A stretch of DNA of 64,000 nucleotides from Pseudomonas berkeleyensis. GTDB lineage: Bacteria > Pseudomonadota > Gammaproteobacteria > Pseudomonadales > Pseudomonadaceae. Numbering within the stretch: the first letter of the stretch is position 1; each line of letters begins with the position of its first letter. The notes under the pieces were generated by a model that had not been told where the DNA came from, ran no database searches, and saw only the letters and a program-made list of their open reading frames with translations. The position numbers and the translations under genes were made by a program. Below, piece after piece: positions 50,903 through 60,428 of this stretch. Location: contig NZ_CP059139.1 in the NCBI RefSeq assembly GCF_014109765.1, positions 4,795,001 to 4,859,000 on the forward strand, in the 5' to 3' direction.

Positions 50903-51118
50903 ATGCCAGCCGTCAAAGTTAAAGAGAATGAACCCTTCGACGTAGCTCTGCGTCGTTTCAAGCGCTCCTGCGAGAAAGCCGGTGTACTGGCTGAAGTCCG
51001 TAGCCGCGAATTCTACGAAAAGCCGACCGCTGAGCGTAAGCGCAAGGCCGCTGCCGCTGTTAAGCGTCACGCCAAGAAAGTGCAACGCGAACAGCGTCGC
51101 AGCGTTCGCCTGTACTAA
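50903..51118 (+). CDS. rpsU: 30S ribosomal protein S21
   Basis: A 71-residue small-subunit protein involved in initiation-complex base pairing with the mRNA Shine-Dalgarno region. The sequence [20 protein letters not shown] and its very basic C-terminus are standard. It is the first gene of the rpsU-dnaG-rpoD operon and is followed by two hairpins that reduce transcription into dnaG. Confidence 0.98.
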   Translation: MPAVKVKENEPFDVALRRFKRSCEKAGVLAEVRSREFYEKPTAERKRKAAAAVKRHAKKVQREQRRSVRLY

Positions 51119-51138
51119 TTCAGTACACGCAACGCCCG

Positions 51139-51162
51139 AATGCCCGGCTTCGGCCGGGCATT
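51139..51162 (+). terminator. First hairpin between rpsU and dnaG
   Basis: AATGCCCGGC and GCCGGGCATT form a perfect 10-base-pair stem with a TTCG tetraloop, followed by only a weak T-run. It is likely a partial terminator or 3' stabiliser, allowing much more S21 than primase to be made. Confidence 0.8.
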
Positions 51163-51171
51163 GCATTTGAA

Positions 51172-51212
51172 GACTCCGCCTCGCGCCTCAGCGAGTGTGC
51201 GGAGTTTTTGCT
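51172..51212 (+). terminator. Second terminator between rpsU and dnaG
   Basis: ACTCCGC and GCGGAGT pair, with an internal TCGC/GCGA extension, and are followed by TTTTTGCTTTT. The T-run makes this the stronger of the two tandem hairpins. Confidence 0.75.
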
Positions 51213-51263
51213 TTTCTACCAATCGTTGTCCCGCGTTCGCGCCGGGCAGTATGCTGAGCGCCT

Positions 51264-53255
51264 ATGGCCGGCCTGATCCCGCAATCCTTCATCGATGACT
51301 TGCTCAACCGCACCGACATCGTCGATGTGGTGAGTTCGCGCATCCAGCTGAAGAAGAGCGGCAAGAACTACAGCGCCTGCTGCCCGTTCCACAAGGAAAA
51401 GACCCCTTCCTTCACCGTCAGCCCGGACAAGCAGTTCTACTACTGTTTCGGCTGCGGCGCCGGCGGTAACGCCCTCGGCTTCGTCATGGATCACGATCAA
51501 CTGGAATTCCCCCAGGCGATCGAGGAACTGGCCAAGCGCGCCGGCATGGACGTACCGCGCGAGGAAAGCGGCCGCGGGCACAAGCCCAGACAACCAGTCG
51601 ACTCCCCGCTCTACCCGCTGCTCAACGCCGCAGCCGAACATTATCGCCAGGCACTGAAAAGCCATCCGCAGCGTAGATATGCGGTGGACTACCTCAAGGG
51701 TCGCGGCCTGACTGGCGAAATCGCCCGCGATTTCGGCCTCGGCTTCGCCCCTCCCGGCTGGGACAACCTGCTCAAGCAGCTGGGCGCCGACGCCCTGCAG
51801 CAAAAAGCGATGATCGACGCCGGCCTGCTGATCGAGAACGCCGAGAACGGCAGGCGCTACGATCGCTTCCGCGACCGCATCATGTTCCCCATCCGCGACA
51901 GCCGCGGCCGGGTGATCGCCTTCGGCGGCCGCGTACTCGGCGACGACAAGCCCAAGTACCTGAACTCGCCGGAAACCCCTGTGTTCCACAAGGGCCAGGA
52001 ACTCTACGGCCTGTACGAGGCGCGCAAACACAACCGCGATCTCGACGAGATCATGGTGGTCGAAGGCTACATGGACGTCATCGCCCTGGCCCAGCAAGGC
52101 CTGCGCAATGCAGTCGCAACCCTGGGCACGGCGACCAGCGAGGAGCACCTCAAGCGCCTGTTCCGCATCGTGCCCAGCGTACTGTTCTGCTTCGACGGTG
52201 ACGCGGCTGGCCGCAATGCCGCCTGGCGCGCACTGGAATCGACCCTGCCGAGCCTGCAGGACGGTCGTCGCGCGCGCTTTCTGTTCCTGCCCGAAGGCGA
52301 AGACCCGGATACCCTGGTACGCGCCGAGGGCACCGACGCCTTCCGTGCCCGCATCAATCAGCACGCGCAGCCGCTGGCCGACTACTTCTTCCAGCAACTC
52401 AGCGAAGAAGCCGACCCGCGCTCACTGGAAGGCAAGGCGCACCTGGTGACCCTGGCCGCGCCGTTGATCGACAAGATTCCCGGCAACAACCTGCGCGCGT
52501 TGATGCGCCAGCGCCTGAGCGAAATCACCGGCCTTTCCGGCGAAGCGCTCAGCCAGGTCGCCAGCAGCCCACGCAGCCATGCCCCGAGCACGATCAACCC
52601 GGCACCGACCAGCGATTACCCGGACTATGGCGATATCCCCGACAGCGCCTACTACGACGCCATGCCGGATCTCGGCGGTTACGAGCAACCCGCACCGCAA
52701 CAGCAGCACTACGAGCAGCGCAGCAACGACAGCGGCAAGGGCAGTTGGAAAAAAGAAGGTGGCAAGTGGAGCAAGAAGGGCAAAGGCGACTTCGCGCCAC
52801 GTGCCCCACGCACCGCAGTCAGCGTCGAATCACCGCATCTGAGCGCATTGCGCACACTTTTGCATCACCCGCAGCTGGCACAGAAGGTCGAGGACGTCAG
52901 TCATTTCGCCGACGAAGACGATACCTACGCCCAGCTACTGGTCGCCCTGGTCGGCGCCCTGCAAAAGTCGCCCAACCTGCGCTCACTGCAATTGATCGCG
53001 CGCTGGCACGGCACGGAGCAAGGCCGTCTATTACGGGCATTGGCAGAGAAGGAATGGTTGATTTCTGCCGATAACCTTGAACAACAGTTTTTCGACACTA
53101 TAACTACTCTTGCAGCCCGCCAACGCGAGCGCAGCCTGGAACAACTGCTGCGCAAGGCCCGTCAAAATGAGTTGAGCGCAGAGGAAAAAGATCAGCTGCG
53201 CGCCCTGCTAAGCCGTAACGCATTACCAGTTTCCCCCTCCCCAACTGGCGCGTAG
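51264..53255 (+). CDS. dnaG: DNA primase
   Basis: A 663-residue primase that makes RNA primers at the replication fork. The N-terminal zinc-binding domain has CPFHKEKTPSFTVSPDKQFY followed by CFGCGAGGN. A central RNA polymerase domain with a Toprim fold follows (EGYMDVIALAQQGLRNAVATLG; FDGDAAGRNAAWRAL). The C-terminal DnaB-interaction domain is helical. Between them (about 425-510) is a low-complexity linker rich in Pro, Asp, Tyr, Lys and Gly. It is the middle gene of the macromolecular synthesis operon. Confidence 0.97.
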   Translation: MAGLIPQSFIDDLLNRTDIVDVVSSRIQLKKSGKNYSACCPFHKEKTPSFTVSPDKQFYYCFGCGAGGNALGFVMDHDQLEFPQAIEELAKRAGMDVPREESGRGHKPRQPVDSPLYPLLNAAAEHYRQALKSHPQRRYAVDYLKGRGLTGEIARDFGLGFAPPGWDNLLKQLGADALQQKAMIDAGLLIENAENGRRYDRFRDRIMFPIRDSRGRVIAFGGRVLGDDKPKYLNSPETPVFHKGQELYGLYEARKHNRDLDEIMVVEGYMDVIALAQQGLRNAVATLGTATSEEHLKRLFRIVPSVLFCFDGDAAGRNAAWRALESTLPSLQDGRRARFLFLPEGEDPDTLVRAEGTDAFRARINQHAQPLADYFFQQLSEEADPRSLEGKAHLVTLAAPLIDKIPGNNLRALMRQRLSEITGLSGEALSQVASSPRSHAPSTINPAPTSDYPDYGDIPDSAYYDAMPDLGGYEQPAPQQQHYEQRSNDSGKGSWKKEGGKWSKKGKGDFAPRAPRTAVSVESPHLSALRTLLHHPQLAQKVEDVSHFADEDDTYAQLLVALVGALQKSPNLRSLQLIARWHGTEQGRLLRALAEKEWLISADNLEQQFFDTITTLAARQRERSLEQLLRKARQNELSAEEKDQLRALLSRNALPVSPSPTGA

Positions 53256-53269
53256 GGCTCGAGATCAGG

Positions 53270-53275
53270 TATAAT
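53270..53275 (+). promoter_or_regulatory. -10 element upstream of rpoD
   Basis: A perfect TATAAT lies 48 bases before the rpoD start, directly after dnaG. A matching -35 is not clear (ACTGGC would be 20 bases away). It may be a secondary rpoD promoter inside the operon, as known in E. coli, where a heat-shock promoter precedes rpoD. Confidence 0.4.
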
Positions 53276-53322
53276 CCGCGGCTTGTTTTTAGCCCGCCAA
53301 GACCTTCAGTGGATAGGGTGTT

Positions 53323-55170
53323 ATGTCCGTAAAAGCGCAACAGCAATCTCGTTTGAAAGAATTGATCAGCCGTGGTCGCGAGCAGGGTTACCTGACGTAC
53401 GCGGAGGTCAATGACCACCTGCCGGAAGATATTTCCGATCCGGAACAGGTGGAAGACATCATCCGCATGATCAACGACATGGGGATCAACGTATTCGAGA
53501 GTGCTCCGGATGCGGACGCCCTGTTGTTGGCCGAGGCCGACACCGACGAAGCGGCGGCAGAAGAAGCCGCAGCCGCCCTCGCCGCCGTTGAGACCGATAT
53601 CGGCCGTACCACCGACCCGGTGCGCATGTACATGCGTGAAATGGGTACCGTGGAACTGCTGACCCGCGAAGGCGAGATCGAAATCGCCAAGCGCATCGAG
53701 GAAGGCATCCGCGAAGTCATGAGCGCCATCGCTCACTTCCCCGGCACTGTCGACGGCATCCTCTCCGAGTACAAGCGTGTCACCACCGAGGGCGGCCGTC
53801 TGGCCGAAGTACTCAGTGGTTACATCGACCCGGATGACGGCAGCGTACCCGACGAAGCCGCCGCTCCTGTTCCTGTAAAAGAAGGCGCCGCTGCTGAAGA
53901 GAGCGACGACGACGAGGAAGAAGAGAGCAGCGACGACGAGGAAGAAGAAGGCGATGGCGGCCCGGATCCGGAAGAAGCGGCACGCCGCTTCACAGCCGTG
54001 GCCGAGCAGCAGGAAAAAGCGCTGAAGGCTCTGAAGAAGCATGGCCGTGGCAGCAAGCAGGCCACCGAAGAGCTGGCCGCACTGGCCGAGCTGTTCATGC
54101 CGATCAAGCTGGTGCCCAAGCAGTACGACGCCCTGGTCACCCAGGTGCGCGATGCCCTCGACCGCCTGCGCACTCAAGAACGCGCCATCATGCAGCTGTG
54201 CGTGCGTGACGCTCGCATGCCGCGTGCCGACTTCCTGCGCCTGTTCCCGGGCAACGAAATCGACATGAGCTGGGCTGCCGACCTGGCCAAGGGCAAGGCC
54301 AAGTACGCCGAAGCCCTGGGCAACCTGCAAGCCGACATCCAGCGTTGCCAGCAGAAGCTGGTCGATCTGGAAGCCGAGTGCAGCCTGAGCCTGGCCGAGA
54401 TCAAGGACATCAACCGTCGCATGTCCATCGGTGAAGCGAAAGCTCGCCGCGCCAAGAAGGAAATGGTCGAGGCGAACCTGCGTCTGGTGATCTCCATCGC
54501 CAAGAAGTACACCAACCGCGGCCTGCAGTTCCTCGACCTGATCCAGGAAGGCAACATCGGCCTGATGAAGGCGGTGGACAAGTTCGAATACCGTCGCGGC
54601 TACAAGTTCTCGACCTACGCCACCTGGTGGATTCGCCAGGCGATCACCCGCTCGATCGCCGACCAGGCGCGCACCATCCGTATTCCGGTGCATATGATCG
54701 AGACGATCAACAAGCTCAACCGCATCTCCCGTCAGATGCTGCAGGAAATGGGTCGCGAGCCCACTCCGGAAGAGCTGGGTGAGCGCATGGAAATGCCCGA
54801 GGACAAGATCCGCAAGGTATTGAAGATCGCCAAAGAGCCGATCTCCATGGAAACCCCGATTGGCGACGACGAAGATTCGCATCTGGGCGACTTCATCGAG
54901 GACAGCACCATGCAGTCCCCGATCGACGTGGCCACGGTCGAAAGCCTCAAGGAAGCCACTCGCGAAGTGCTGGCCGGCCTCACTGCCCGTGAAGCCAAGG
55001 TTCTGCGCATGCGCTTCGGTATCGACATGAACACCGACCACACCCTCGAGGAAGTGGGCAAGCAGTTCGATGTCACCCGTGAGCGGATTCGTCAGATCGA
55101 AGCCAAGGCGCTGCGCAAGCTGCGCCACCCGACGCGAAGCGAGCATCTGCGCTCCTTCCTCGACGAGTGA
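53323..55170 (+). CDS. rpoD: Housekeeping sigma factor sigma-70
   Basis: A 615-residue primary sigma factor. Region 1.1 is at the N-terminus. Region 1.2 ([21 protein letters not shown]) is followed by the non-conserved acidic region (about 185-222, with long Asp/Glu runs), region 2 ([20 protein letters not shown] and [15 protein letters not shown]), region 3, and region 4 with the -35-binding helix-turn-helix ([20 protein letters not shown]). It ends the rpsU-dnaG-rpoD operon at a strong terminator. Confidence 0.98.
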   Translation: MSVKAQQQSRLKELISRGREQGYLTYAEVNDHLPEDISDPEQVEDIIRMINDMGINVFESAPDADALLLAEADTDEAAAEEAAAALAAVETDIGRTTDPVRMYMREMGTVELLTREGEIEIAKRIEEGIREVMSAIAHFPGTVDGILSEYKRVTTEGGRLAEVLSGYIDPDDGSVPDEAAAPVPVKEGAAAEESDDDEEEESSDDEEEEGDGGPDPEEAARRFTAVAEQQEKALKALKKHGRGSKQATEELAALAELFMPIKLVPKQYDALVTQVRDALDRLRTQERAIMQLCVRDARMPRADFLRLFPGNEIDMSWAADLAKGKAKYAEALGNLQADIQRCQQKLVDLEAECSLSLAEIKDINRRMSIGEAKARRAKKEMVEANLRLVISIAKKYTNRGLQFLDLIQEGNIGLMKAVDKFEYRRGYKFSTYATWWIRQAITRSIADQARTIRIPVHMIETINKLNRISRQMLQEMGREPTPEELGERMEMPEDKIRKVLKIAKEPISMETPIGDDEDSHLGDFIEDSTMQSPIDVATVESLKEATREVLAGLTAREAKVLRMRFGIDMNTDHTLEEVGKQFDVTRERIRQIEAKALRKLRHPTRSEHLRSFLDE

Positions 55171-55174
55171 TACC

Positions 55175-55204
55175 AAAACCCCCGGCCCAGGCCGGGGGTT
55201 TTGC
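55175..55204 (+). terminator. Terminator after rpoD
   Basis: AAAACCCCCGGC and GCCGGGGGTTTT form a 12-base-pair stem around a short loop, 4 bases past the rpoD stop. It has A and T ends and so could act in both directions. Confidence 0.9.
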
Positions 55205-55370
55205 TTTCTGGGTACACCTCTGCGTAGAGCGAGTTAAGGGGCGAGGCGAACAGCTCGTCACCTCGCCGCCCCGCCCGCAAGCAAACGGCAGCGCTGCCGT
55301 TGCAATCAAACTGCCATCCCTGCTTTGGCGGTCTACACTGGGACGATACTGATTTCGAAACGAGGCCGTT

Positions 55371-58300
55371 ATGCCCCGCTGGCCAGCCATTTTGATGTTG
55401 TGCCTGGCGTATTGGATGACCCCGGCCCTAGCCCTGACACTCAGCGAGCAAGAGCGCACCTGGCTGGCCGCCCACCCCGAGCTGCGCCTGGGCGTCGATG
55501 CATCTTGGCCACCGTTCGAATTCCGCGATGAGCAAGGCAACGCCCAGGGCCTTGCCGCCGACTACGTCAGGCTGATCGAAGAGCGCCTCAGCGTACAGTT
55601 TCAACCCGTCGAGCCCAGCAACTGGAGCGTAGTACTGGAGCAGGCGCGTACAGGCCAGATCGACCTGCTGCCGGCCATCATGTCGACGCCCGAGCGTCAG
55701 CAGTACCTCGCCTTCACCCGCCCTTACCTGAATTTCCCCATCATCATCATGGCCCGTGACGGCGGGCCGCAGCCGAAGAAGATCAACGACCTGTACGGTC
55801 TGCGGGTCGCAGTCGTCGCCGACTACGCACCACACGAACTGCTGCGCCAGCAACATCCGGATCTCAACCTGCTCGCCGTACACAATGTGGCCGCCGCCCT
55901 TCAGGCCTTGGCCACCGGTCAGGCCGATGCACTGGTCAGCGACCTCGCCTCCAGCGTCTGGAGCCTGCGTCAGCTCAAGCTCGAAGGCCTGTACATCAGC
56001 GGTGAGACGCCCTATCGCTACCAACTGGCCATGGCCGTGCCACGCGATCAACCGATCCTGCTCGGCATTCTCGACAAACTCCTCGCCGACCTCAGCCCTG
56101 AGCAGGTATCCGATCTGCAAGCGCCCTGGATCGGCAGCGAACTGGACAACCGCGACGCCTGGCATGAAATGCTGCTGTACGCCTTGCCGGCACTGCTAAT
56201 CCTCTTGCTCGTGATCGCGGCGATATTGCGCATCAACCGCCGCCTAAAGCACGAGATACGCAACCGAGAGGCACTGGAGCAGGAACTACGCAGCCGCGAG
56301 CAGCACTTTCGCGACATGGTCGAAAGCCTCTCGGCCATCACCTGGGAAACCGAGCCGAGCGGGCTCACCTACACCTACGTCTCACCTCACGCCGAGAGAC
56401 TGCTCGGCTACCCGCTACAGGAATGGTTGCAGCCCGGTTTCTGGCAACGCCACCTGCACCCGGACGACCACCAGCGCACCCTGCGCACGTGCCTGGAGCA
56501 ATGCGCCAATGGCGAGGATCATGCCCTCGAGTACCGCCTGCTCGCAGCCGACGGCCGCACCGTCTGGGTTCGCGACATCGTCACCTTGCTGCAACGCGGC
56601 GAGCGTCAGGTCATTCGTGGCCTGATGATCGACATCAGCGAAGCCAAGCAGACCGAACAGGCGCTGCGCCTGTCGGAGCAAAAATTCGCCTCGGTGTTCC
56701 AGCAATGCCCGGACATTCTCATCATCTCTCGACGCCTCGACGGTGTACTGCTCGAAGTCAACGCCGCCTTCACCGCCCAGACCGGCCTCAGCAGTGAACA
56801 GGCCATCGGCAGAACCGCCACCGAACTCGACCTGTGGGGCATTCCGGGGATTGGCCCGAGCCTGCTACTGCGCCTGCAAGACGAACGCCTGCGCAACCTG
56901 GAAATGCCCTTCCGCCGCGCCGACGGCAGCCTGTTCACTGGGCTGATCTCCGCCAGCCCTTTCATCCTCGATAAAACGCCCGTGCTGGTGATCGTCGTGC
57001 GCGATATCAGCCAACTCAAAACAACGCAGCAGCAGCTGCAGACCTCCGAGGAGAAATTCGCCAAGGCCTTCCATGCCTCCCCCGATGGCCTGCTGATCAC
57101 CCGGCAGCGCGATGGCCTGATAGTCGAAGCCAACGAAGGCTTCAGCCGCATTACCGGTTACGGCCTCGACGAGATCAACGGGCACAGCACCATCAGCCTG
57201 GGTATCTGGGCCAACCAGGAAGATCGTCAGCGCCTAGTCGAATGTATTCGCCAGCAAGGCAGCACACACGAAATGATCGCGCCAGTACGCAACAAGGGCG
57301 GGCAACTGCGCCTGTGCGAGCTGTCCGCCCAACCCTTGCTGATTGGCGGTGAACAGTGCCTGCTGACCATCGCCCGCGACATCACCGAGCGACAGCGCAT
57401 GCAGGACGAGTTGCAGCAGGCAGCGACCGTCTTCGAGAGCACCGCCGAAGGCGTGATGATCACCGACCTCGAACAGCGCATCACCGCCGTCAACCGCGCC
57501 TTCAGCCAGATCACCGGCTACAGCGAAGCCGAGGCCCTCGGCCAGCGTCCCAGCATGCTGGCCTCCGGTCAGCACGACAGCACCTTCTATGCCGCCATGT
57601 GGCACAGCCTGGCGGCCAACGGCCACTGGCAAGGCGAGATCTGGAACCGGCGCAAGAACGGAGAGCTCTATCCCGAATGGCTGAACATCAGCGCCGTGCG
57701 TAACAGCGACAACCTGATCACCCATTTCGTGGGCGTATTCGCCGATATCTCCAGCCTCAAGCACGCCCAGGCTCGACTCGACCACCAGGCCCATCATGAT
57801 CACCTGACCGGCCTGCCCAACCGCTTGCTGTTCGAAAATCGCCTGCGCAGCGCGCTGGACAGCTCACGTGTCAGCGAACAATTGGGCGCAGTGCTGTTTC
57901 TCGACCTCGACCGCTTCAAACAGATCAACGACAGCCTCGGTCACCCGGTCGGCGACCAATTGCTCAAAGCCATCGCCGCACGCCTCAAGTTGCAGTTGCG
58001 CAACGTCGACACCGTCGCCCGCCTCGGCGGCGACGAATTCATCATCCTGCTGCCGAGCCTGCAACAGGCACAGGACGCCGAACAGGTCGCGCAGAAACTG
58101 CTGCATTGCTTCAGCGCCCCCTTCGAGATCGACGCCCACGAGTTCTTCATCAGCGCCAGTATCGGTATCAGCCTCTACCCGCAGGACGGCATGGACGTCG
58201 CCACACTGGTCAAGAACGCCGACGCCGCCATGTACCAGTCCAAGGCGAAAGGGCGCAACCGCAGCGAGTTCTATACCCGCTCGCTGACCTTTCAGGTCAA

Positions 58301-59105
58301 CGAGCGCATGGCCATGGAACAGGAACTGCGTCGCGCCCTGGAGCGCAACGAGCTGCGCCTGTACTACCAGCCCAAGTACTGCCTGCGCAGCCAACGCCTG
58401 ATCGGCGCCGAAGCCCTGGTACGCTGGCCACACCCGGTATTCGGCGACATACCACCGGATCGTTTCATCCCGGTGGCCGAAGAAAGCGGGCTGATCGTTC
58501 CGCTGGGTGACTGGGTGCTGGAAGAGGCATGCCGCCAACTGCAGGAATGGCAGGAGAGCAATCGCGGCTTCGGCACCCTCTCGGTCAACCTGGCCGGCGC
58601 TCAGCTGCACCAACCCAGCCTGTTACCGCGCATCAAGGAACTGCTGCAGCGCTACGACCTGGCACCTGAGTTGCTGCAACTGGAGATCACCGAAAACTTC
58701 ATCATGAACCAGTCAGGCGAGGCGCTGGAGATTCTCCATCGCCTCAAACAACTGGGCGTACAACTGGCCATCGACGACTTCGGCACCGGTTACTCCTCGC
58801 TCAGCTACCTCAAGCGCCTGCCGCTGGACGTGCTGAAAATCGACCAGTCGTTCGTCCGCGGCCTGCCCGACGACCCGCACGACCTGGCGATCACCCGCGC
58901 CATCATCGCCCTGGGCAACAGCATGCAACTGACAGTGATCGCAGAGGGCGTGGAGACCAAAGCCCAGGAACTCTGTCTGGCCGCCGAAGGCTGCCTGCAG
59001 ATTCAAGGTTACGTAGTCAGTTGCCCCCTCTCGGCAGAAGCCTTCGCCCGGAAATTTCTTTCGCCAGGTCAAGCAGTTGGCGCTGGCGAGAACGCGCCGT
59101 TATAA
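55371..59105 (+). CDS. rmcA: RmcA-like c-di-GMP enzyme (SBP, PAS, GGDEF and EAL domains)
   Basis: A 1244-residue inner-membrane sensor. A signal peptide (about 1-22) is followed by a periplasmic SBP_bac_3 domain (about 35-265; HPELRLGVDASWPPFEFRDE), a transmembrane helix (about 268-285), four PAS domains (about 305-800), a GGDEF domain (about 820-975; RLGGDEFIILLPS) and an EAL domain (about 990-1235; GAEALVRWPHP, IDDFGTGYSSLSYL). Both catalytic motifs are intact. In P. aeruginosa the equivalent, PA0575 (RmcA), degrades c-di-GMP in response to redox state and helps maintain biofilms. A tRNA promoter lies over its last codons. Confidence 0.92.
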   Translation: MPRWPAILMLCLAYWMTPALALTLSEQERTWLAAHPELRLGVDASWPPFEFRDEQGNAQGLAADYVRLIEERLSVQFQPVEPSNWSVVLEQARTGQIDLLPAIMSTPERQQYLAFTRPYLNFPIIIMARDGGPQPKKINDLYGLRVAVVADYAPHELLRQQHPDLNLLAVHNVAAALQALATGQADALVSDLASSVWSLRQLKLEGLYISGETPYRYQLAMAVPRDQPILLGILDKLLADLSPEQVSDLQAPWIGSELDNRDAWHEMLLYALPALLILLLVIAAILRINRRLKHEIRNREALEQELRSREQHFRDMVESLSAITWETEPSGLTYTYVSPHAERLLGYPLQEWLQPGFWQRHLHPDDHQRTLRTCLEQCANGEDHALEYRLLAADGRTVWVRDIVTLLQRGERQVIRGLMIDISEAKQTEQALRLSEQKFASVFQQCPDILIISRRLDGVLLEVNAAFTAQTGLSSEQAIGRTATELDLWGIPGIGPSLLLRLQDERLRNLEMPFRRADGSLFTGLISASPFILDKTPVLVIVVRDISQLKTTQQQLQTSEEKFAKAFHASPDGLLITRQRDGLIVEANEGFSRITGYGLDEINGHSTISLGIWANQEDRQRLVECIRQQGSTHEMIAPVRNKGGQLRLCELSAQPLLIGGEQCLLTIARDITERQRMQDELQQAATVFESTAEGVMITDLEQRITAVNRAFSQITGYSEAEALGQRPSMLASGQHDSTFYAAMWHSLAANGHWQGEIWNRRKNGELYPEWLNISAVRNSDNLITHFVGVFADISSLKHAQARLDHQAHHDHLTGLPNRLLFENRLRSALDSSRVSEQLGAVLFLDLDRFKQINDSLGHPVGDQLLKAIAARLKLQLRNVDTVARLGGDEFIILLPSLQQAQDAEQVAQKLLHCFSAPFEIDAHEFFISASIGISLYPQDGMDVATLVKNADAAMYQSKAKGRNRSEFYTRSLTFQVNERMAMEQELRRALERNELRLYYQPKYCLRSQRLIGAEALVRWPHPVFGDIPPDRFIPVAEESGLIVPLGDWVLEEACRQLQEWQESNRGFGTLSVNLAGAQLHQPSLLPRIKELLQRYDLAPELLQLEITENFIMNQSGEALEILHRLKQLGVQLAIDDFGTGYSSLSYLKRLPLDVLKIDQSFVRGLPDDPHDLAITRAIIALGNSMQLTVIAEGVETKAQELCLAAEGCLQIQGYVVSCPLSAEAFARKFLSPGQAVGAGENAPL

Positions 59106-59106
59106 T
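59077..59106 (+). promoter_or_regulatory. Promoter of the CAT-anticodon tRNA
   Basis: TTGGCG (59077-59082) and a perfect TATAAT (59101-59106) are separated by 18 bases and followed by a GC-rich discriminator CCGCCGGCC, typical of stable-RNA promoters under stringent control. The -10 contains the rmcA stop codon. Confidence 0.65.
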
Positions 59107-59121
59107 CCGCCGGCCTTCTGG

Positions 59122-59198
59122 GGGCCTATAGCTCAGTTGGTTAGAGCAGAGGACTCATAATCCTTTGGTCCACGGTTCGAGTCCGTGTGGGCCCACCA
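59122..59198 (+). tRNA. tRNA with CAT anticodon (Met elongator or Ile2)
   Basis: A 77-base gene with an encoded CCA end folds into a full cloverleaf. The acceptor pair is GGGCCTA/TGGGCCC, the D-stem GCTC/GAGC, the anticodon stem GAGGA/TCCTT with loop CTCATAA, and the T-arm contains GGTTCGAGTCC. The anticodon is CAT, so it is either elongator tRNA-Met or the Ile2 tRNA whose wobble C is converted to lysidine. The acceptor stem (GGGCC...) looks more like Ile2, but this is not decisive. It immediately precedes a phage-like block. Confidence 0.95.
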
Positions 59199-59203
59199 CC
59201 TTC

Positions 59204-59228
59204 AAAGCCGCGCACTGCGCGGCTTTTT
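59204..59228 (+). terminator. Terminator after the tRNA
   Basis: AAAGCCGCGC and GCGCGGCTTT pair around a short loop and are followed by TT, five bases past the tRNA CCA. Confidence 0.88.
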
Positions 59229-59353
59229 CATGTCCGCTGTAAAAGCAGCTAGGCAGATCCAAGAGTGCAAATTCAGCACAGTACCGGTACAGGCCAGTAC
59301 GCGTTGATACTCACCCGAATTCTGTAAGCGCGCGGCGGATTTGGCATAGCCTT

Positions 59354-59414
59354 GCAACCTATTTGGCACAAGGCTCCACGCAGTCACCCTGCGAATTTCG
59401 CAACCTACTTGGCA
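59354..59414. repeat. Direct repeats GCAACCTAYTTGGCA near the tRNA-phage junction
   Basis: GCAACCTATTTGGCA (59354-59368) and GCAACCTACTTGGCA (59400-59414) are spaced 46 bases apart. A third partial copy, TTTGGCATAG, lies just upstream near 59340, and the first copy is bracketed by CCTTG and CAAGG. They lie in the 226-base gap between the tRNA and the first phage-like gene, which otherwise holds no gene I can support. They could be protein-binding sites of the element or a remnant of junction rearrangement. Confidence 0.55.
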
Positions 59415-59424
59415 TAACGTGCCG

Positions 59425-59970
59425 CTACTCTTCTGGGTCACTCACATTAGCCATGCGTTCCAGCAGATAGATTGCGCCGCCGTTGACCATCACCTGGAAC
59501 CAGACAAACCACACGTTCGCGCCTTCAGAGCTAAGCCTCCACTCCTGGCCAGCACCCGCTAAGTGATCTGAGTAAGGCATGCTATCGAGCTTCGCATACC
59601 CCAAGGACGCCCCTGGCCCGCTCGCCGTGCCGCGAATCGATAGGGTTGCAGGCGAGCTATTGAGGTACAGCAATACTTCGAAAGAGGTTGAGCCGATCAG
59701 CAGCGCCGGCTCCAGCTCCAGCGTGACGCTTCCTTCAGATATATCAGCCTCCACTGTGCGAGTGGTCTGCTTAATCAAGTAGGTGCCAGGGTTCTGCGCG
59801 GCCAACTTGCCTTCACTAACCTGGACGGCCAGGCGCCAGTCCGTTGCGTTTGTGGTGCCTGTCGAGAGGTACTGATCTCCAGTGTCTTCATCAATGTAAT
59901 GTGCTGCCAGGCTCTGCGGCACGTCCGTCGGTGCGCCGTTGCCCTTGAAAATATGCTGTGCGGTGGTCAT
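59425..59970 (-). CDS. Phage-like hypothetical protein
   Basis: A 181-residue protein that I do not recognise by name. The first part (GNGAPTDVPQSLAAHYIDED, then TGDQYLS) is the kind of short beta-structured leader seen in tail-fibre or baseplate-decoration proteins that start by describing a virtual surface. The rest is Ser/Ala/Gly-rich with alternating hydrophobic residues (ISEGSVTLELEPALLIGSTS). There is no signal peptide or membrane segment. Its start overlaps the upstream gene's stop by four bases (ATGA). Assignment to a phage particle comes mainly from context. Confidence 0.6.
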   Translation of the reverse strand: MTTAQHIFKGNGAPTDVPQSLAAHYIDEDTGDQYLSTGTTNATDWRLAVQVSEGKLAAQNPGTYLIKQTTRTVEADISEGSVTLELEPALLIGSTSFEVLLYLNSSPATLSIRGTASGPGASLGYAKLDSMPYSDHLAGAGQEWRLSSEGANVWFVWFQVMVNGGAIYLLERMANVSDPEE

Positions 59971-60419
59971 TCGCTTACTCCTGTGAGCAGGTTGTTCATG
60001 TGGTCTGTGAGTTGGTTGCCGCTAGCGTCGAGCAAAACGCCATCTGCGCCGGGCTGCTCTGGTGTCTCCAGCTCCGAGACACGCTCTGAAAGGCTCTTAA
60101 CCTGCTCCTGTAACGTCATGAGCGCGGCAGCAGTGAGCCTCAAATGCAGCTCCGCACCAGCCTCCAGGTTGAGCGCTGTGGTGCCTTCCTGATGCCGTTG
60201 AACCGTGAGCATGCCGCCTGATTTACTCGTCACCCGGATGATTTCCCAGGCAACCTCGCGGCCTAGGTCGTCACGAAGAACGGCCGTCAGGCAGTAGTAG
60301 TTCGCGCCATCCAGACCGACCAGAAGGGCGGCCTCATCAGGCGGCACACTGAACTGATCAGCGTCAGCATCGGCCGGCGCGAGTAGCGTGGTGGCAAAGT
60401 TATTTAGGTACAGTTGCAT
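59967..60419 (-). CDS. Phage-like protein with coiled coil
   Basis: A 150-residue protein of unknown function. A beta-rich N-terminal half (about 1-90) includes the segment LTVQRHQEGTTALNLEAGA, a pattern I associate with prophage tail-module proteins. A short coiled coil follows (about 102-118, MTLQEQVKSLSERVSELE), which would suit a trimeric or dimeric fibre or chaperone. It lies 9 bases after the 620-residue gene and overlaps the next gene. Confidence 0.6.
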   Translation of the reverse strand: MQLYLNNFATTLLAPADADADQFSVPPDEAALLVGLDGANYYCLTAVLRDDLGREVAWEIIRVTSKSGGMLTVQRHQEGTTALNLEAGAELHLRLTAAALMTLQEQVKSLSERVSELETPEQPGADGVLLDASGNQLTDHMNNLLTGVSE

Positions 60420-60428
60420 GCTTACCTC

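Noticed and set aside
53104..55176. A 690-codon minus-strand frame opposite rpoD
   Set aside because: Shadow of rpoD codon bias; the low-complexity Phe/Leu/Val run is the complement of the acidic region of sigma-70.
59202..59441. A 79-codon minus-strand frame across the tRNA terminator and the direct repeats
   Set aside because: It overlaps the tRNA terminator, its composition follows the repeat units, and it has no supporting ribosome site or family features. I treat the region as non-coding junction DNA.
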